The notes: generated by a model not told the origin, from the letters alone. A DNA stretch of 46,495 nucleotides from Pedobacter sp. (GCA_031179845.1 JAPSHM010000003.1:1-46495); one strand, 5' to 3'. Positions 17,244 to 26,071 are shown, counted from the first letter of the stretch. Translations and numbers: made by a program.

Positions 17244-18383
17244 CTATCTGATGATCTCTCTGGAAATCACCATTTTTTGAATCTCTGAAGTGCCTTCGTA
17301 GATCTGTGTGATCTTTGCATCGCGCATCAAACGCTCTACATGATATTCCTTTACAAATCCGTATCCACCATGGATCTGCACAGCTTCAACGGTTACATCC
17401 ATGGCTACTTTAGACGCATACAACTTGGCCATAGAACCGGCAAGTGTGTAAGACTGGCCCTGATCTTTTAACCATGCTGCTTTATAGACCAGCATTCTTG
17501 CCGCTTCGATCTGCGTAGCCATATCTGCTAGTTTGAAGGCAATAGCCTGATGTTCGGCAATACGTTTGCCGAACGATTTTCGTTGTTTAGCATAGTCGAG
17601 CGCCAATTCATAGGCGCCGGCAGCAATGCCTAAAGCCTGAGCCGCGATCCCGATCCTGCCGCCTTCCAGCGTTTTCATGGCAAATTTGAAACCAAAACCA
17701 TCTTCTCCAATTCTATTTTCCTTCGGGACTTTGACGTCATTGAACATCAGGGAGTGGGTATCCGAGCCCCGAATCCCCATCTTATTTTCTTTGGGGCCGA
17801 TCATGAAACCTTCCATGCCTTTTTCTAAGATAAATGCGTTGATCCCTTTATGTTTCAATGATTTATCGGTCTGTGCAATAACCAGGTAAGTGGAAGCCGT
17901 ACCACCATTGGTGATCCAGTTTTTAGTGCCATTCAACAAGTAATGATCGCCCTTATCTTCAGCAGTGGTTTGCTGTGAGGTTGCATCTGAGCCTGCTTCC
18001 GGTTCAGACAAACAAAAAGCGCCTATCTTTTCACCTGCAGCCAAAGGCTTTAAGTATTTTTCTTTTTGAAATTCGGATCCGTAGGATTCCAGTCCGTAGC
18101 AGACCAGGGAGTTGTTTACAGAAACGACTACAGAAGCTGAAGCATCGATCTTCGACAACTCTTCCATAACCAGTACATAGGACAAAGCATCAAGCCCGCT
18201 GCCGTTGTACTTTTCAGAAACCATCATACCCAAAAAACCCAGTTCACCTAGTTTCTTTACTTCCTCAGCAGGAAATTTCTGATGCTCATCTCTTTCGATA
18301 ACCCCAGGCTTCAATTCTGCCTGAGCAAAATCGCGTGCAGCCTGTCGGATCATCAATTGTTCTTCACTTAATTGAAATAGCAT
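17244..18383 (-). CDS. Acyl-CoA dehydrogenase, short/branched-chain type
   Basis: A 379-residue flavoenzyme that oxidises acyl-CoA to the trans-2-enoyl-CoA. It shows the N-terminal helical domain, the FAD-site motif CLSEPEAGSDA, the W-containing strand KNWITNGG, and the C-terminal YEGTSEIQ whose Glu363 is the expected catalytic base. Length and overall pattern fit butyryl-CoA or 2-methyl-branched-chain dehydrogenases, so a role in fatty-acid or Val/Ile/Leu breakdown is likely; chain length cannot be fixed from sequence. It is transcribed alone, with a strong terminator. Confidence 0.93.
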   Translation of the reverse strand: MLFQLSEEQLMIRQAARDFAQAELKPGVIERDEHQKFPAEEVKKLGELGFLGMMVSEKYNGSGLDALSYVLVMEELSKIDASASVVVSVNNSLVCYGLESYGSEFQKEKYLKPLAAGEKIGAFCLSEPEAGSDATSQQTTAEDKGDHYLLNGTKNWITNGGTASTYLVIAQTDKSLKHKGINAFILEKGMEGFMIGPKENKMGIRGSDTHSLMFNDVKVPKENRIGEDGFGFKFAMKTLEGGRIGIAAQALGIAAGAYELALDYAKQRKSFGKRIAEHQAIAFKLADMATQIEAARMLVYKAAWLKDQGQSYTLAGSMAKLYASKVAMDVTVEAVQIHGGYGFVKEYHVERLMRDAKITQIYEGTSEIQKMVISREIIR

Positions 18384-18456
18384 AATTGTATTATAAGATA
18401 ATCAGTTACACCAAATCTAATTAATATGAAGCAAACTACTATGGCTGCATAATAGT

Positions 18457-18807
18457 TTATTTCAACAGATGATTGTTATCGTCTGGAAACACCAAAATTG
18501 GATGATATTTTTTTGCCTCTTCTATTGGCAATGAACCGTAGGACATGATGATCAGGATGTCACCAACCTGAACTTTCCTGGCCGTAGCTCCGTTCAAACA
18601 AACCGTCCCACTGCCACGTGCACCTTTAATTACATAGGTTTCGAAACGCTCACCGTTATTGTTGTTCACAATCTGTACTTTCTCATTCGGAATGATGTTC
18701 GCTGCATCCATCAGATCTTCATCGATGGTAATGCTTCCAACATAGTTCAGTTCCGCTTGTGTGACCTTAACACGGTGTATTTTCGATTTTAGTATCTCGA
18801 TAATCAT
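18457..18807 (-). CDS. panD: Aspartate 1-decarboxylase
   Basis: A 116-residue proenzyme that makes beta-alanine for pantothenate. The self-cleavage site is Gly24-Ser25 in YVGSIT, where Ser25 becomes the pyruvoyl group. Other family residues seen are Lys9, and the NGATAR stretch near residue 70. It lies 44 bp downstream of panC on the same strand, so the two form a pantothenate unit, but TAACTTTG sits 4 nt before its start codon (18819-18812), which suggests an additional promoter. Confidence 0.97.
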   Translation of the reverse strand: MIIEILKSKIHRVKVTQAELNYVGSITIDEDLMDAANIIPNEKVQIVNNNNGERFETYVIKGARGSGTVCLNGATARKVQVGDILIIMSYGSLPIEEAKKYHPILVFPDDNNHLLK

Positions 18808-18811
18808 GTTG

Positions 18812-18819
18812 CAAAGTTA
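18812..18819 (-). promoter_or_regulatory. TAnnTTTG element abutting panD
   Basis: TAACTTTG on the minus strand ends 4 nt before the panD start codon. A transcript from it would be nearly leaderless. The -33 element is not evident. Confidence 0.4.
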
Positions 18820-18851
18820 ACTAATTTTATGAATCGGTTTTTTTTCTATTC

Positions 18852-19691
18852 TTAACGAAGTATCATATTATCAATCAGGCGTGTCTCTCCGACTTTGGCC
18901 GCGACCAACACAACGATATCCTGGTGACTTTTATCTTCCTCCGGCAGCAATGTTTTCCCGTTGGCAATGCTAAAATAATCCAACGCAACACCAGGCGTTG
19001 CATTGATCAGCGCTTTGGCATTTTCAATCAGCTCGGGGATGCTCAATGCAGAGAAATTATCTTTTACATAATTCAGGGCTCTACTCAGCACCAGCGCATT
19101 TTCCCGGTCTGAAGCCGTCAGATGGATATTTCTTGAACTCATGGCCAAACCATCGTCCTCCCTGATAATTGGGCAGGAAACAATTTGCACAGGGAGTTTG
19201 AACCAGGCAACCATGTTTTTAATCATCAACACCTGCTGAAAATCTTTCTGACCAAAAAACGCCACATCAGGGCTCACCGCATCAAATAGCTTCTTTACAA
19301 TCTGCGTCACCCCCTGGTAATGTCCTTTTCTGAATTCACCCTCCAATAGAAACTCGGCAGGGCCCAGGTCGATGTGCCATTCCTCGGGTGTAGGATACAT
19401 CTCTGTAACAGAAGGCATAAATACCACGTGGCAACCAGCCTCTTCCAGCATTTTCATATCGTGTTCAAATGGCCGTGGGTATTTTTCCAGGTCTTTCGGG
19501 TCGGTAAACTGAGTTGGGTTGACAAAAATGCTGCATACGACCACTTCGGCCTGTTGCTGAGCCATTTTTACAAGTGATACATGTCCCTTATGTAAAGCAC
19601 CCATTGTAGGTACGAGGGCAATTCTTTGTTGTTCCAATTTAATCGGTCCAAGCAGCGACTTCAATGCCGCTATCGTGTTTATTACTTTCAA
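18852..19691 (-). CDS. panC: Pantothenate synthetase
   Basis: A 279-residue enzyme that joins pantoate and beta-alanine with ATP. It shows PTMGALHKGH (28-37) with the ATP-binding HxGH at 34-37, the block FVNPTQFTDPKDLEKYPR, FFGQKDFQQ, and the KMSKS-like AMSSRN. The product of panD next door supplies beta-alanine. It diverges from the GlgA-like gene; the 145-bp space between them has an inverted repeat over both apparent start sites. Confidence 0.97.
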   Translation of the reverse strand: MKVINTIAALKSLLGPIKLEQQRIALVPTMGALHKGHVSLVKMAQQQAEVVVCSIFVNPTQFTDPKDLEKYPRPFEHDMKMLEEAGCHVVFMPSVTEMYPTPEEWHIDLGPAEFLLEGEFRKGHYQGVTQIVKKLFDAVSPDVAFFGQKDFQQVLMIKNMVAWFKLPVQIVSCPIIREDDGLAMSSRNIHLTASDRENALVLSRALNYVKDNFSALSIPELIENAKALINATPGVALDYFSIANGKTLLPEEDKSHQDIVVLVAAKVGETRLIDNMILR

Positions 19692-19706
19692 ATCAGCCTG
19701 TAAATT

Positions 19707-19801
19707 TCAAGGGGCAAAGTTGGTTAATTATCCATTCCCAACAAAACATCTTGCGCATATTCTTGATAAATGTTATTATTTTGATTACCTTTGCCCCTTG
19801 A
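19707..19801. promoter_or_regulatory. Divergent promoter region with 13-bp inverted repeat
   Basis: On the plus strand TTG (19763-19765), 20 nt, then TACCTTTG (19786-19793) is a good Bacteroidota promoter for the GlgA-like gene. The 13-mer CTTTGCCCCTTGA at 19789-19801 has a perfect inverted copy at 19707-19719, in the position expected for the panC start region. The repeat could bind a shared regulator, or reflect a preferred initial transcribed sequence. Confidence 0.6.
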
Positions 19802-19836
19802 TAATCTTTTCTTTAACATAAATTTTTATTTAGAAT

Positions 19837-20667
19837 ATGGAGATGGCAAAAATGAAGCTACTGATTGTTACACACGAGATGTCGCCTTTCCTTGAACTCA
19901 CAAAGATTTCTGAAATTACCCGTCAATTACCACAGGCAATGCAGGATAAGGGATTTGAAATCCGTATATTGATGCCGAGGTTTGGGAACATTAATGAAAG
20001 AAGGAATAGATTGCACGAAGTTATCCGTCTCTCAGGTATGAATATCATCATCGACGACAATGACAATCCTTTAATTATAAAAGTTGCTTCAATTCCAGCC
20101 GCACGGATGCAGGTATACTTTCTTGACAATGAAGATTATTTTCAGCGCAAGTATGTATTCAGGGATAAAGAAAACAAGTTTTATGCAGATAATGACGAAA
20201 GGACAATCTTCTTTTGTAAAGGCGCGCTCGAAACAGTTAAAAAATTAGGTTGGGCTCCTGACATTGTACACTGCCACGGCTGGATGACCTCATTGGTTCC
20301 TGCTTACATTAAGACTACCTACAAGAATGACCCTACTTTTAAAAATGCCAAAGTGGTGTACTCCATCTATGAGAACTGCTTTACGGAAACCTTAGATTCG
20401 AACTTGCATAAGAAGGCAATCATGAATTCTATGACTGCTGAAGACACTAAAATGTTCGAAAATGCGGATTGCAATGTTTTGCATATGGGCGCCGTAACTT
20501 ATTCTGATGCAGTGGTGTTAGCTGATGAAAACATCCACAGCAATGTGTTAAAATTTGTTAAAGATTCAAATAAGCCAACTTTAGCTTATAATTTAACAGA
20601 AAATTTTGAAAACTTCTATACGTTGTATGAGGATATTTCAAGTGAAGAATTGGCTTCAATAGCATAA
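19837..20667 (+). CDS. GlgA-like glycogen/starch synthase N-terminal domain protein
   Basis: A 276-residue protein matching only the N-terminal half of GT5 glycogen synthases. It has a beta strand LLIVTHEMSPF at the front where GlgA has its glucan site, RILMPRFGNI, APDIVHCHGWMTSLVPAYIK, and VVYSIYENCF. The C-terminal donor-binding GT-B domain is absent, and the stop codon is followed by an intact neighbouring gene, so this is not a fresh truncation. The usual KxGG loop at the N-terminus is not seen. Half-length proteins of this kind recur in Bacteroidota. Synthase activity is unlikely without a partner; the role is unknown. It lies 23 bp upstream of the DUF4270 gene, probably one transcript. 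Confidence 0.8.
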   Translation: MEMAKMKLLIVTHEMSPFLELTKISEITRQLPQAMQDKGFEIRILMPRFGNINERRNRLHEVIRLSGMNIIIDDNDNPLIIKVASIPAARMQVYFLDNEDYFQRKYVFRDKENKFYADNDERTIFFCKGALETVKKLGWAPDIVHCHGWMTSLVPAYIKTTYKNDPTFKNAKVVYSIYENCFTETLDSNLHKKAIMNSMTAEDTKMFENADCNVLHMGAVTYSDAVVLADENIHSNVLKFVKDSNKPTLAYNLTENFENFYTLYEDISSEELASIA

Positions 20668-20690
20668 ACTCAGGTATTATTAAATTAAAT

Positions 20691-22142
20691 ATGAAATTTA
20701 CAAAACAAGACTTATTAACCATGTTGATAGGTCTTTTTCTTTTTGCCTCCTGTAAGGACGCCAACACGATTGGTTTGGATGATGCTGATTTCGCTGTGAA
20801 AGGTGCACTAATGGATACAACCACGGTTACCTCACAAACTATACGCGACGAAGTAACTTCGGGTGTAGGTTTAGTTAGACACCCCCTTGGATTTATGACG
20901 GACCCGGTTTTTGGAACAACTGAAGCCAGTCTTGCGATGGCAGTTGGAATTCCAGTGTCAACCCATAAATTTGGAACGAATCCGGTGATCGATTCCGCAG
21001 TGCTTGTCTTGCCTTTTTCTACGCAATTCTACGGCGATACCACTACTTCCGTTTATAACATTAAGGTTCATCAGCTGACCAATGATATCTCGAAAGAAAA
21101 TTCGTACCTGATCAATAAAGATTGGCCGGCAGAAACTACCGGGCGCGGCGCCTTCACCGGTAAAATCAAACCGAATACCAAATTCAAAATTACAACAATT
21201 GTAACCGGAGGTGCGGATACACTGACAACGGTGAGTGTACCACAGTTGAGGATAAAATTAGACAATGCTTTTATCCAAAATAATATCATTAACAAGGACT
21301 CCGCTACACTGGCAAATGCGAACAATTTTTACAAATCGTTTAAAGGCTTCAAAGTGACAGCAACTGCAACAGGTGCCGGTGGTATTATATTCTTTGATTT
21401 AGCCGGAACTAATGGTAAAATTGAAATCTATTACAAGAAGCAAAATGCCACTACGGCGACGGCAAGAGATACTGTAGCTGTCGATTTCCCAATTGGAAAC
21501 ACTTCCGGACCAGTGACGGCAGTCATCAAGCACAGTTATGAGGGCACTCCGGTATTAACTCAACTTGAAAATCCAAACCCAGCAACACCTTACACGGTTA
21601 CTTATTTGCAGGCCATGGCAGGATTGAGGAATAAAATTGCTTTCCCTCATTTGAAAAACTTTTTAAGTGATCTAAGAAAACAACCAGGAAATTCAAGCGC
21701 AACAAAAGTTGTGGTGAATAAGGCGGAGATCGTAATCGACCTCAGTCCGGGAACTGACGAAATACCTTTTACAGCGGCACAAAGACTAGCGCTTTACAGA
21801 TATGATATCGCCGGTCAGCGGAAAAATGTGCCGGATAACGACAACACCACTCAATCCTACCGTGGAGACCCAAGGGCACTTGGAGACCCCTTGTTATTTG
21901 GTGGTTATTTCGATTCGGTAAGACAAAGGTACCTTTTTACGGTAACCAGTTATATACAGGATTTACTGGATGGAAAGACAGAAGATTATGGTACTTTCCT
22001 GGCTCCAAGCTCGCTTACAGAGTTTAACGTTACTCCTCCGGTAACCTCAGCAGCCAGGTCGATCATCAGCAAATGGAAAAAGAACCCGGTTGCTGGTGAT
22101 AAACTGATCAAGTTAAATATTTACTATACTCAAGTGAATTAA
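20691..22142 (+). CDS. DUF4270 lipoprotein
   Basis: A 483-residue lipoprotein: hydrophobic signal MLIGLFLFAS with the lipobox Cys at 21. The mature part starts with the family-typical segment CKDANTIGLDDADF and contains LTQLENPNP, ALRNKIAFPHL-like (AGLRNKIAFPHLKN) and YIQDLLDGKTEDYG features of the Bacteroidota DUF4270 family. These proteins are thought to face the outer membrane; no function is established. It sits between the GlgA-like gene and glmS, both of sugar metabolism, which hints at an envelope or glycan role, but this is inference. Confidence 0.85.
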   Translation: MKFTKQDLLTMLIGLFLFASCKDANTIGLDDADFAVKGALMDTTTVTSQTIRDEVTSGVGLVRHPLGFMTDPVFGTTEASLAMAVGIPVSTHKFGTNPVIDSAVLVLPFSTQFYGDTTTSVYNIKVHQLTNDISKENSYLINKDWPAETTGRGAFTGKIKPNTKFKITTIVTGGADTLTTVSVPQLRIKLDNAFIQNNIINKDSATLANANNFYKSFKGFKVTATATGAGGIIFFDLAGTNGKIEIYYKKQNATTATARDTVAVDFPIGNTSGPVTAVIKHSYEGTPVLTQLENPNPATPYTVTYLQAMAGLRNKIAFPHLKNFLSDLRKQPGNSSATKVVVNKAEIVIDLSPGTDEIPFTAAQRLALYRYDIAGQRKNVPDNDNTTQSYRGDPRALGDPLLFGGYFDSVRQRYLFTVTSYIQDLLDGKTEDYGTFLAPSSLTEFNVTPPVTSAARSIISKWKKNPVAGDKLIKLNIYYTQVN

Positions 22143-22162
22143 ATTCATTTCTTTATGTGGTC

Positions 22163-22196
22163 AAATCCCCCGAGAATATTTATTTTCGGGGGATTT
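22163..22196 (+). terminator. Terminator after the DUF4270 gene
   Basis: A 16-bp stem (22163-22178 with 22181-22196) with one G-U pair and a very short loop, carrying AAATCCCCCGA against TCGGGGGATTT, then TTACTTTT. It lies only 18 nt before the glmS start, so it might also act as a weak attenuator of glmS. Confidence 0.75.
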
Positions 22197-22214
22197 TACT
22201 TTTAAACCTAATAT

Positions 22215-24053
22215 ATGTGTGGAATAGTTGGTTACATTGGTCATAGAGAAGCTTGGCCTATAGTTATTAAAGGATTAAAAAGACTAGAATATCGGGGCTA
22301 TGACAGCGCAGGTATCGCATTGATAAATGGCACAGGTCTGAATGTCTATAAGAAAGCAGGAAAAGTACAGGCACTTGAAGATTTTGCCGAAGGAAAGAAT
22401 GTTTCAGGAACGATAGGGATCGGGCATACGAGATGGGCAACTCATGGCGCGCCGTCCGACAGGAACTCGCATCCGCATACCTCACACAATGGAAAACTAA
22501 CCATTATCCATAATGGGATCATAGAAAATTATGCTACGCTCAAGGAAGAGCTGCTCCGCAGAGGACACGAGTTCAAAAGTGACACTGACACAGAGGTCTT
22601 AGTTCACCTTATTGAGGAAGTCTATAAGAATGACAATACCGACCTTCTGGAGGCAGTGAGGTTAGCCCTGAACGAAGTGACCGGTGCATATGCCATTGTG
22701 GTAATGGATGAAGAGCAGCCGGGACAACTTATAGCGGCCAGGAAAGGTAGTCCGATGGTGATCGGTGTAGGCAACGGGGAATATTTCATTGCTTCAGATG
22801 CAACGCCAATCGTAGAATATACGAAAAACGTGATCTACCTTAACGACAATGAAATCGCCTTTTTAAAGCGGGATGAATTGTTGATCAAAAGGTTAGACAA
22901 TGTGATCCAGACCCCTTATGTTCAGGAACTGGAATTGAAATTGGAACTCCTGGAAAAGGGCGGATACGAGCATTTTATGCTCAAAGAAATATTCGAGCAG
23001 ACGCGTTCGATCAGAGATTGTATGCGTGGCCGGATCTATCCGAATGAAGGGAAAGTTCAGCTTGGCGGGATCAAAGAATACGCAGATAAATTAAAAAATA
23101 TTGATAGGATCATCATTGTGGCCTGTGGTACTTCATGGCATGCCGGTCTTGTGGGAGAATATTTAATTGAAGAATACGCACGAATCCCTGTTGAAGTTGA
23201 ATATGCTTCGGAGTTCAGGTACCGGAACCCGATCATTACAGAAAAAGATGTAGTGATCGCAATCTCCCAATCAGGCGAAACCGCAGATACAATGGCTGCT
23301 ATAGAAATGGCCAAAGAAAGAGGCGCTACCATCTTTGGTGTTTGTAATGTGGTCGGCGCGTCAATACCACGATTAACCCATGCTGGTGTCTATACCCATG
23401 CCGGTCCTGAAATCGGTGTAGCCTCAACAAAAGCCTTTACTGCTCAGGTTACCGTACTGACATTAATGGCCTTTTATATGGCCCAACAAAAAGGTACACT
23501 GACCCATTCGAAGCTGGTAGAGCTGCTTACTGAGTTGGATCTGATTCCTGAAAAGATCCAGAAAGTACTTGACTCCAATGAGATCATAAAAGAGATCGCA
23601 GAGAAGTTCAAAGACTCCAGGAACTGTCTGTTCCTGGGAAGAGGCAGTGGCTTCCCTGTGGCCCTGGAAGGTGCGTTAAAACTTAATGAGATTTCCTATA
23701 TACATGCTGAAGGTTATCCCGCTGCAGAAATGAAGCACGGACCTATCGCCTTGATCGACGAGGAAATGCCGGTGGTGGTGATTGCGACCAAAAACTCTTC
23801 TTACGAAAAGGTGATCAGCAATATCCAGGAAGTGAAAGCTAGAAAAGGAATTGTGTTGGCGATCGTTACCGAGGGAGACGTCGAAGTTCGGAAGATGGCA
23901 GATTATTGTATTGAGATCCCGGATGCAAGTGAAGCGTTTTTACCGCTACTGGCAACAATACCTTTACAATTGTTGTCTTACCATATCGCTGTGTTGAGGG
24001 GTTGCAATGTTGACCAGCCAAGAAACCTTGCCAAGTCAGTAACAGTAGAATAA
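22215..24053 (+). CDS. glmS: Glutamine-fructose-6-phosphate aminotransferase
   Basis: A 612-residue enzyme that makes glucosamine-6-phosphate, the first step to UDP-GlcNAc for peptidoglycan and lipid A. Cys2 (MCGIVGYIG) is the glutaminase nucleophile, GIGHTRWATHG binds glutamine, and two SIS domains follow (IIVACGTSWHAG, then LFLGRGSGFPVALEGALKLNE). It ends with LAKSVTVE as the family does. There is no glmS ribozyme in the 60 bp upstream. It is flanked by terminators on both sides, so it is likely a single-gene unit. Confidence 0.97.
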   Translation: MCGIVGYIGHREAWPIVIKGLKRLEYRGYDSAGIALINGTGLNVYKKAGKVQALEDFAEGKNVSGTIGIGHTRWATHGAPSDRNSHPHTSHNGKLTIIHNGIIENYATLKEELLRRGHEFKSDTDTEVLVHLIEEVYKNDNTDLLEAVRLALNEVTGAYAIVVMDEEQPGQLIAARKGSPMVIGVGNGEYFIASDATPIVEYTKNVIYLNDNEIAFLKRDELLIKRLDNVIQTPYVQELELKLELLEKGGYEHFMLKEIFEQTRSIRDCMRGRIYPNEGKVQLGGIKEYADKLKNIDRIIIVACGTSWHAGLVGEYLIEEYARIPVEVEYASEFRYRNPIITEKDVVIAISQSGETADTMAAIEMAKERGATIFGVCNVVGASIPRLTHAGVYTHAGPEIGVASTKAFTAQVTVLTLMAFYMAQQKGTLTHSKLVELLTELDLIPEKIQKVLDSNEIIKEIAEKFKDSRNCLFLGRGSGFPVALEGALKLNEISYIHAEGYPAAEMKHGPIALIDEEMPVVVIATKNSSYEKVISNIQEVKARKGIVLAIVTEGDVEVRKMADYCIEIPDASEAFLPLLATIPLQLLSYHIAVLRGCNVDQPRNLAKSVTVE

Positions 24054-24064
24054 TATCATTTCTG

Positions 24065-24090
24065 AGGCTGTATCGGGTACGATACAGCCT
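24065..24090. terminator. Bidirectional terminator between glmS and ssb
   Basis: Perfect 11-bp stem AGGCTGTATCG (24065-24075) with CGATACAGCCT (24080-24090), GGTA loop, followed by TTTATAT on the plus strand. It serves convergent glmS and ssb. Confidence 0.8.
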
Positions 24091-24097
24091 TTATATC

Positions 24098-24526
24098 TTA
24101 GAATGGCAGATCTCCCGAGGTATCGGACTGATCGGTATACTCCGATTCACTTTTTGGTGTCGTCCCTTCATTGCTCACCGGTGTAGGTTCAAAATCGCTC
24201 CTCCTGCCCAGAATAGTAAAATTTTCAGCGACGACTTCCGTCACGTATTTCTTTACTTTTTCCCTGTCCTCAAAAGAACGGGTCCTTAATTTCCCTTCAA
24301 TATAAACCAATTTGCCTTTTTGCAAATACTTAGATGCAACGTCTGCCAAACCTCTCCACAATACGATGTTGTGCCATTCAGTTTGCTCTACTCTTCTACC
24401 ATCTTTATTATAGGTTTCTGAAGTCGCCAGTGGAAAACTAGCAACCGTTACTCCTCCGTCTAAATGTCTGACTTCAGGATCTTTGCCCAAATGTCCTACT
24501 AAAATAACTTTGTTAATGCCTGACAT
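24098..24526 (-). CDS. ssb: Single-stranded DNA-binding protein
   Basis: A 142-residue OB-fold protein starting MSGINKVILVGHLGKDPEVRHL and containing EQTEWHNIVLWRGLADVASKYLQKGKLVYIEGKL, with a disordered linker and the acidic C-terminal tip SGDLPF that recruits repair partners. It begins 3 bp after the mutY stop on the same strand, so the two genes form one repair-related operon. Whether it is the main replicative SSB or a second copy cannot be told from here. Confidence 0.95.
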   Translation of the reverse strand: MSGINKVILVGHLGKDPEVRHLDGGVTVASFPLATSETYNKDGRRVEQTEWHNIVLWRGLADVASKYLQKGKLVYIEGKLRTRSFEDREKVKKYVTEVVAENFTILGRRSDFEPTPVSNEGTTPKSESEYTDQSDTSGDLPF

Positions 24527-24529
24527 GAA

Positions 24530-25591
24530 TTATGGTTTTTCTAAGTAATTAAAATGCATATTCATAAAATTTGTGATCACTTTTGGCTGCGGCAACTCAT
24601 CAAACTCGGCCAAAGAAACCCATTTTATCTCTGTGTGCTTATTAAAGTTAATGATATAATTATCTAAACCAAAAAATTCAACATATATAGTTTGGTGTGT
24701 TAATAAATGTTTTTGCCTACTGATTGTATTGATTTTACATGTTGTTCCAAAGACGTTTTTCAGTTTTTCCTGAAAAGATTCCTGATCATTTTGGTGCATT
24801 TCCACCGTTTCGATCAAAGGAAAATCATACAGCTCCTGCCAGATATCTCCAGCGCTTCGCTTATTTACAAGAATGGCATCATCGGACCTACAAACAAAAT
24901 AATTGAAATATCGAATCCGCTTCTTCAACTTATTCAACTTCACCGGAAGCGTGTGGACCAGGTTCTGCTGGTTTGCGAAACAGCCGGTTTGAATCGGGCA
25001 GTTAAGGCAATCCGGAGATTTTGGTTTACATTGTAAGGCGCCAAATTCCATCATCGCCTGATTGTATATGGAGGCATCCTGACCCGATACCAAAGATTGG
25101 GCAAGCGTTGAAAATTGCTTTTTGCCAGCACCAGTGTTGATAGGTTCAGCAACCCCAAAATAGCGGGCCAACACCCGAAAAACATTTCCATCAAGCACCG
25201 CCTTCGATTCATTGGAAGAGAAGGAAGCTATTGCCGCCGCCGTATATTCCCCAATCCCTTTCAATGTAATCAATTGCTCATATTTAGTGGGAAATTGGCC
25301 ATTATGTTGCGCACAAACTTCAATGGCGGTATGAAGCATGTTTCTACCCCTTGAATAGTACCCTAAACCCTGCCAGAGCTTCAAGATCTGTGTTTCCGAT
25401 GCACCGGCAAAATCCTGCACTGTCGGGTAATTCTCCAAAAACCGGTTAAAATAGGGAAGGCCCTGTTCTACACGCGTTTGCTGTAAAATCACTTCAGAAA
25501 GCCAGATGACATACGCATCCCTGGTCTTTCTCCAGGGCAGATCCCTCTTGTGGGCTTCATACCAGTTTATGATTTCGGATTGAAAACTCAT
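24530..25591 (-). CDS. mutY: A/G-specific adenine glycosylase
   Basis: A 353-residue base-excision enzyme that removes adenine opposite 8-oxoguanine. It shows the catalytic Glu33 in SEVILQQTR, the helix-hairpin-helix LKGIGEYTAAAI with catalytic Asp134 in VLDGNV, and an iron-sulfur cluster set at Cys188, Cys195, Cys198 and Cys204 (C-x6-C-x2-C-x5-C). The C-terminal NUDIX-like domain that recognises 8-oxoguanine runs from about 230. TATTTTTG sits 5 nt before the start codon. It heads the mutY-ssb pair. Confidence 0.96.
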   Translation of the reverse strand: MSFQSEIINWYEAHKRDLPWRKTRDAYVIWLSEVILQQTRVEQGLPYFNRFLENYPTVQDFAGASETQILKLWQGLGYYSRGRNMLHTAIEVCAQHNGQFPTKYEQLITLKGIGEYTAAAIASFSSNESKAVLDGNVFRVLARYFGVAEPINTGAGKKQFSTLAQSLVSGQDASIYNQAMMEFGALQCKPKSPDCLNCPIQTGCFANQQNLVHTLPVKLNKLKKRIRYFNYFVCRSDDAILVNKRSAGDIWQELYDFPLIETVEMHQNDQESFQEKLKNVFGTTCKINTISRQKHLLTHQTIYVEFFGLDNYIINFNKHTEIKWVSLAEFDELPQPKVITNFMNMHFNYLEKP

Positions 25592-25596
25592 GTTGT

Positions 25597-25604
25597 CAAA
25601 AATA
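25597..25604 (-). promoter_or_regulatory. TAnnTTTG element abutting mutY
   Basis: TATTTTTG on the minus strand ends 5 nt before the mutY ATG (25591). The -33 partner is not clear. Confidence 0.4.
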
Positions 25605-25676
25605 CGTTGTTATAATTTGTTTTTCGTAAAAGTTGCACTCCGGTGATAGAAGATGAGACAAATAAATAATCTTTTA

Positions 25677-25708
25677 TTTTCCTATCTCATTAAAAAGCAA
25701 TACTTTTG
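25677..25708 (+). promoter_or_regulatory. Promoter of the HU-TPR-bS22-like unit
   Basis: TACTTTTG (25701-25708) matches TAnnTTTG, with TTTT (25677-25680) 20 nt upstream in place of TTTG. It leaves a leader of about 50 nt before the ATG at 25764. Confidence 0.55.
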
Positions 25709-25763
25709 CAACCCCAAAACAATGATAATAACACAACACACAGTAAATTAATAAACATAAAAT

Positions 25764-26066
25764 ATGACTAAGGCAGATATTATTTCAGAAATATCAACGA
25801 AAACAGGAATTGAAAAGGTAGATGTACAAGAAACCGTTGAAGCATTTTTCAAGGTCATCAAAAATAGTATGATCGGAGGCGAAAATGTTTATGTAAGAGG
25901 TTTTGGTAGCTTTGTTGTTAAGAAGAGAGCACAAAAAACTGCAAGAAATATTTCAAAGAACACTGCAATAATTATCCCTGAGCACTTTGTGCCAAGTTTT
26001 AAACCAGCAAAAGTTTTTGTTGACAAAGTTAAAAGCAACTCAAAAAAACTTAGCGTAGAAGCGTAA
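25764..26066 (+). CDS. HU/IHF-family nucleoid protein
   Basis: A 100-residue DNA-bending protein. It has the family core GFGSFVVKKRAQKTARN and the beta-arm return FVPSFKPAKVFVDKV. At the arm tip the conserved Arg-Asn-Pro is Arg61-Asn62-Ile63, so the proline that wedges into DNA in HU and IHF is missing. A lysine-rich tail (KVKSNSKKLSVEA) extends beyond the usual 90 residues. It is the first gene of a short operon: the TPR gene begins 5 bp after its stop. Confidence 0.95.
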   Translation: MTKADIISEISTKTGIEKVDVQETVEAFFKVIKNSMIGGENVYVRGFGSFVVKKRAQKTARNISKNTAIIIPEHFVPSFKPAKVFVDKVKSNSKKLSVEA

Positions 26067-26071
26067 TTACC

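Noticed and set aside
22143-22214. glmS ribozyme
   Set aside because: Only 72 bp separate the genes, filled largely by a terminator; no ribozyme core could fit.
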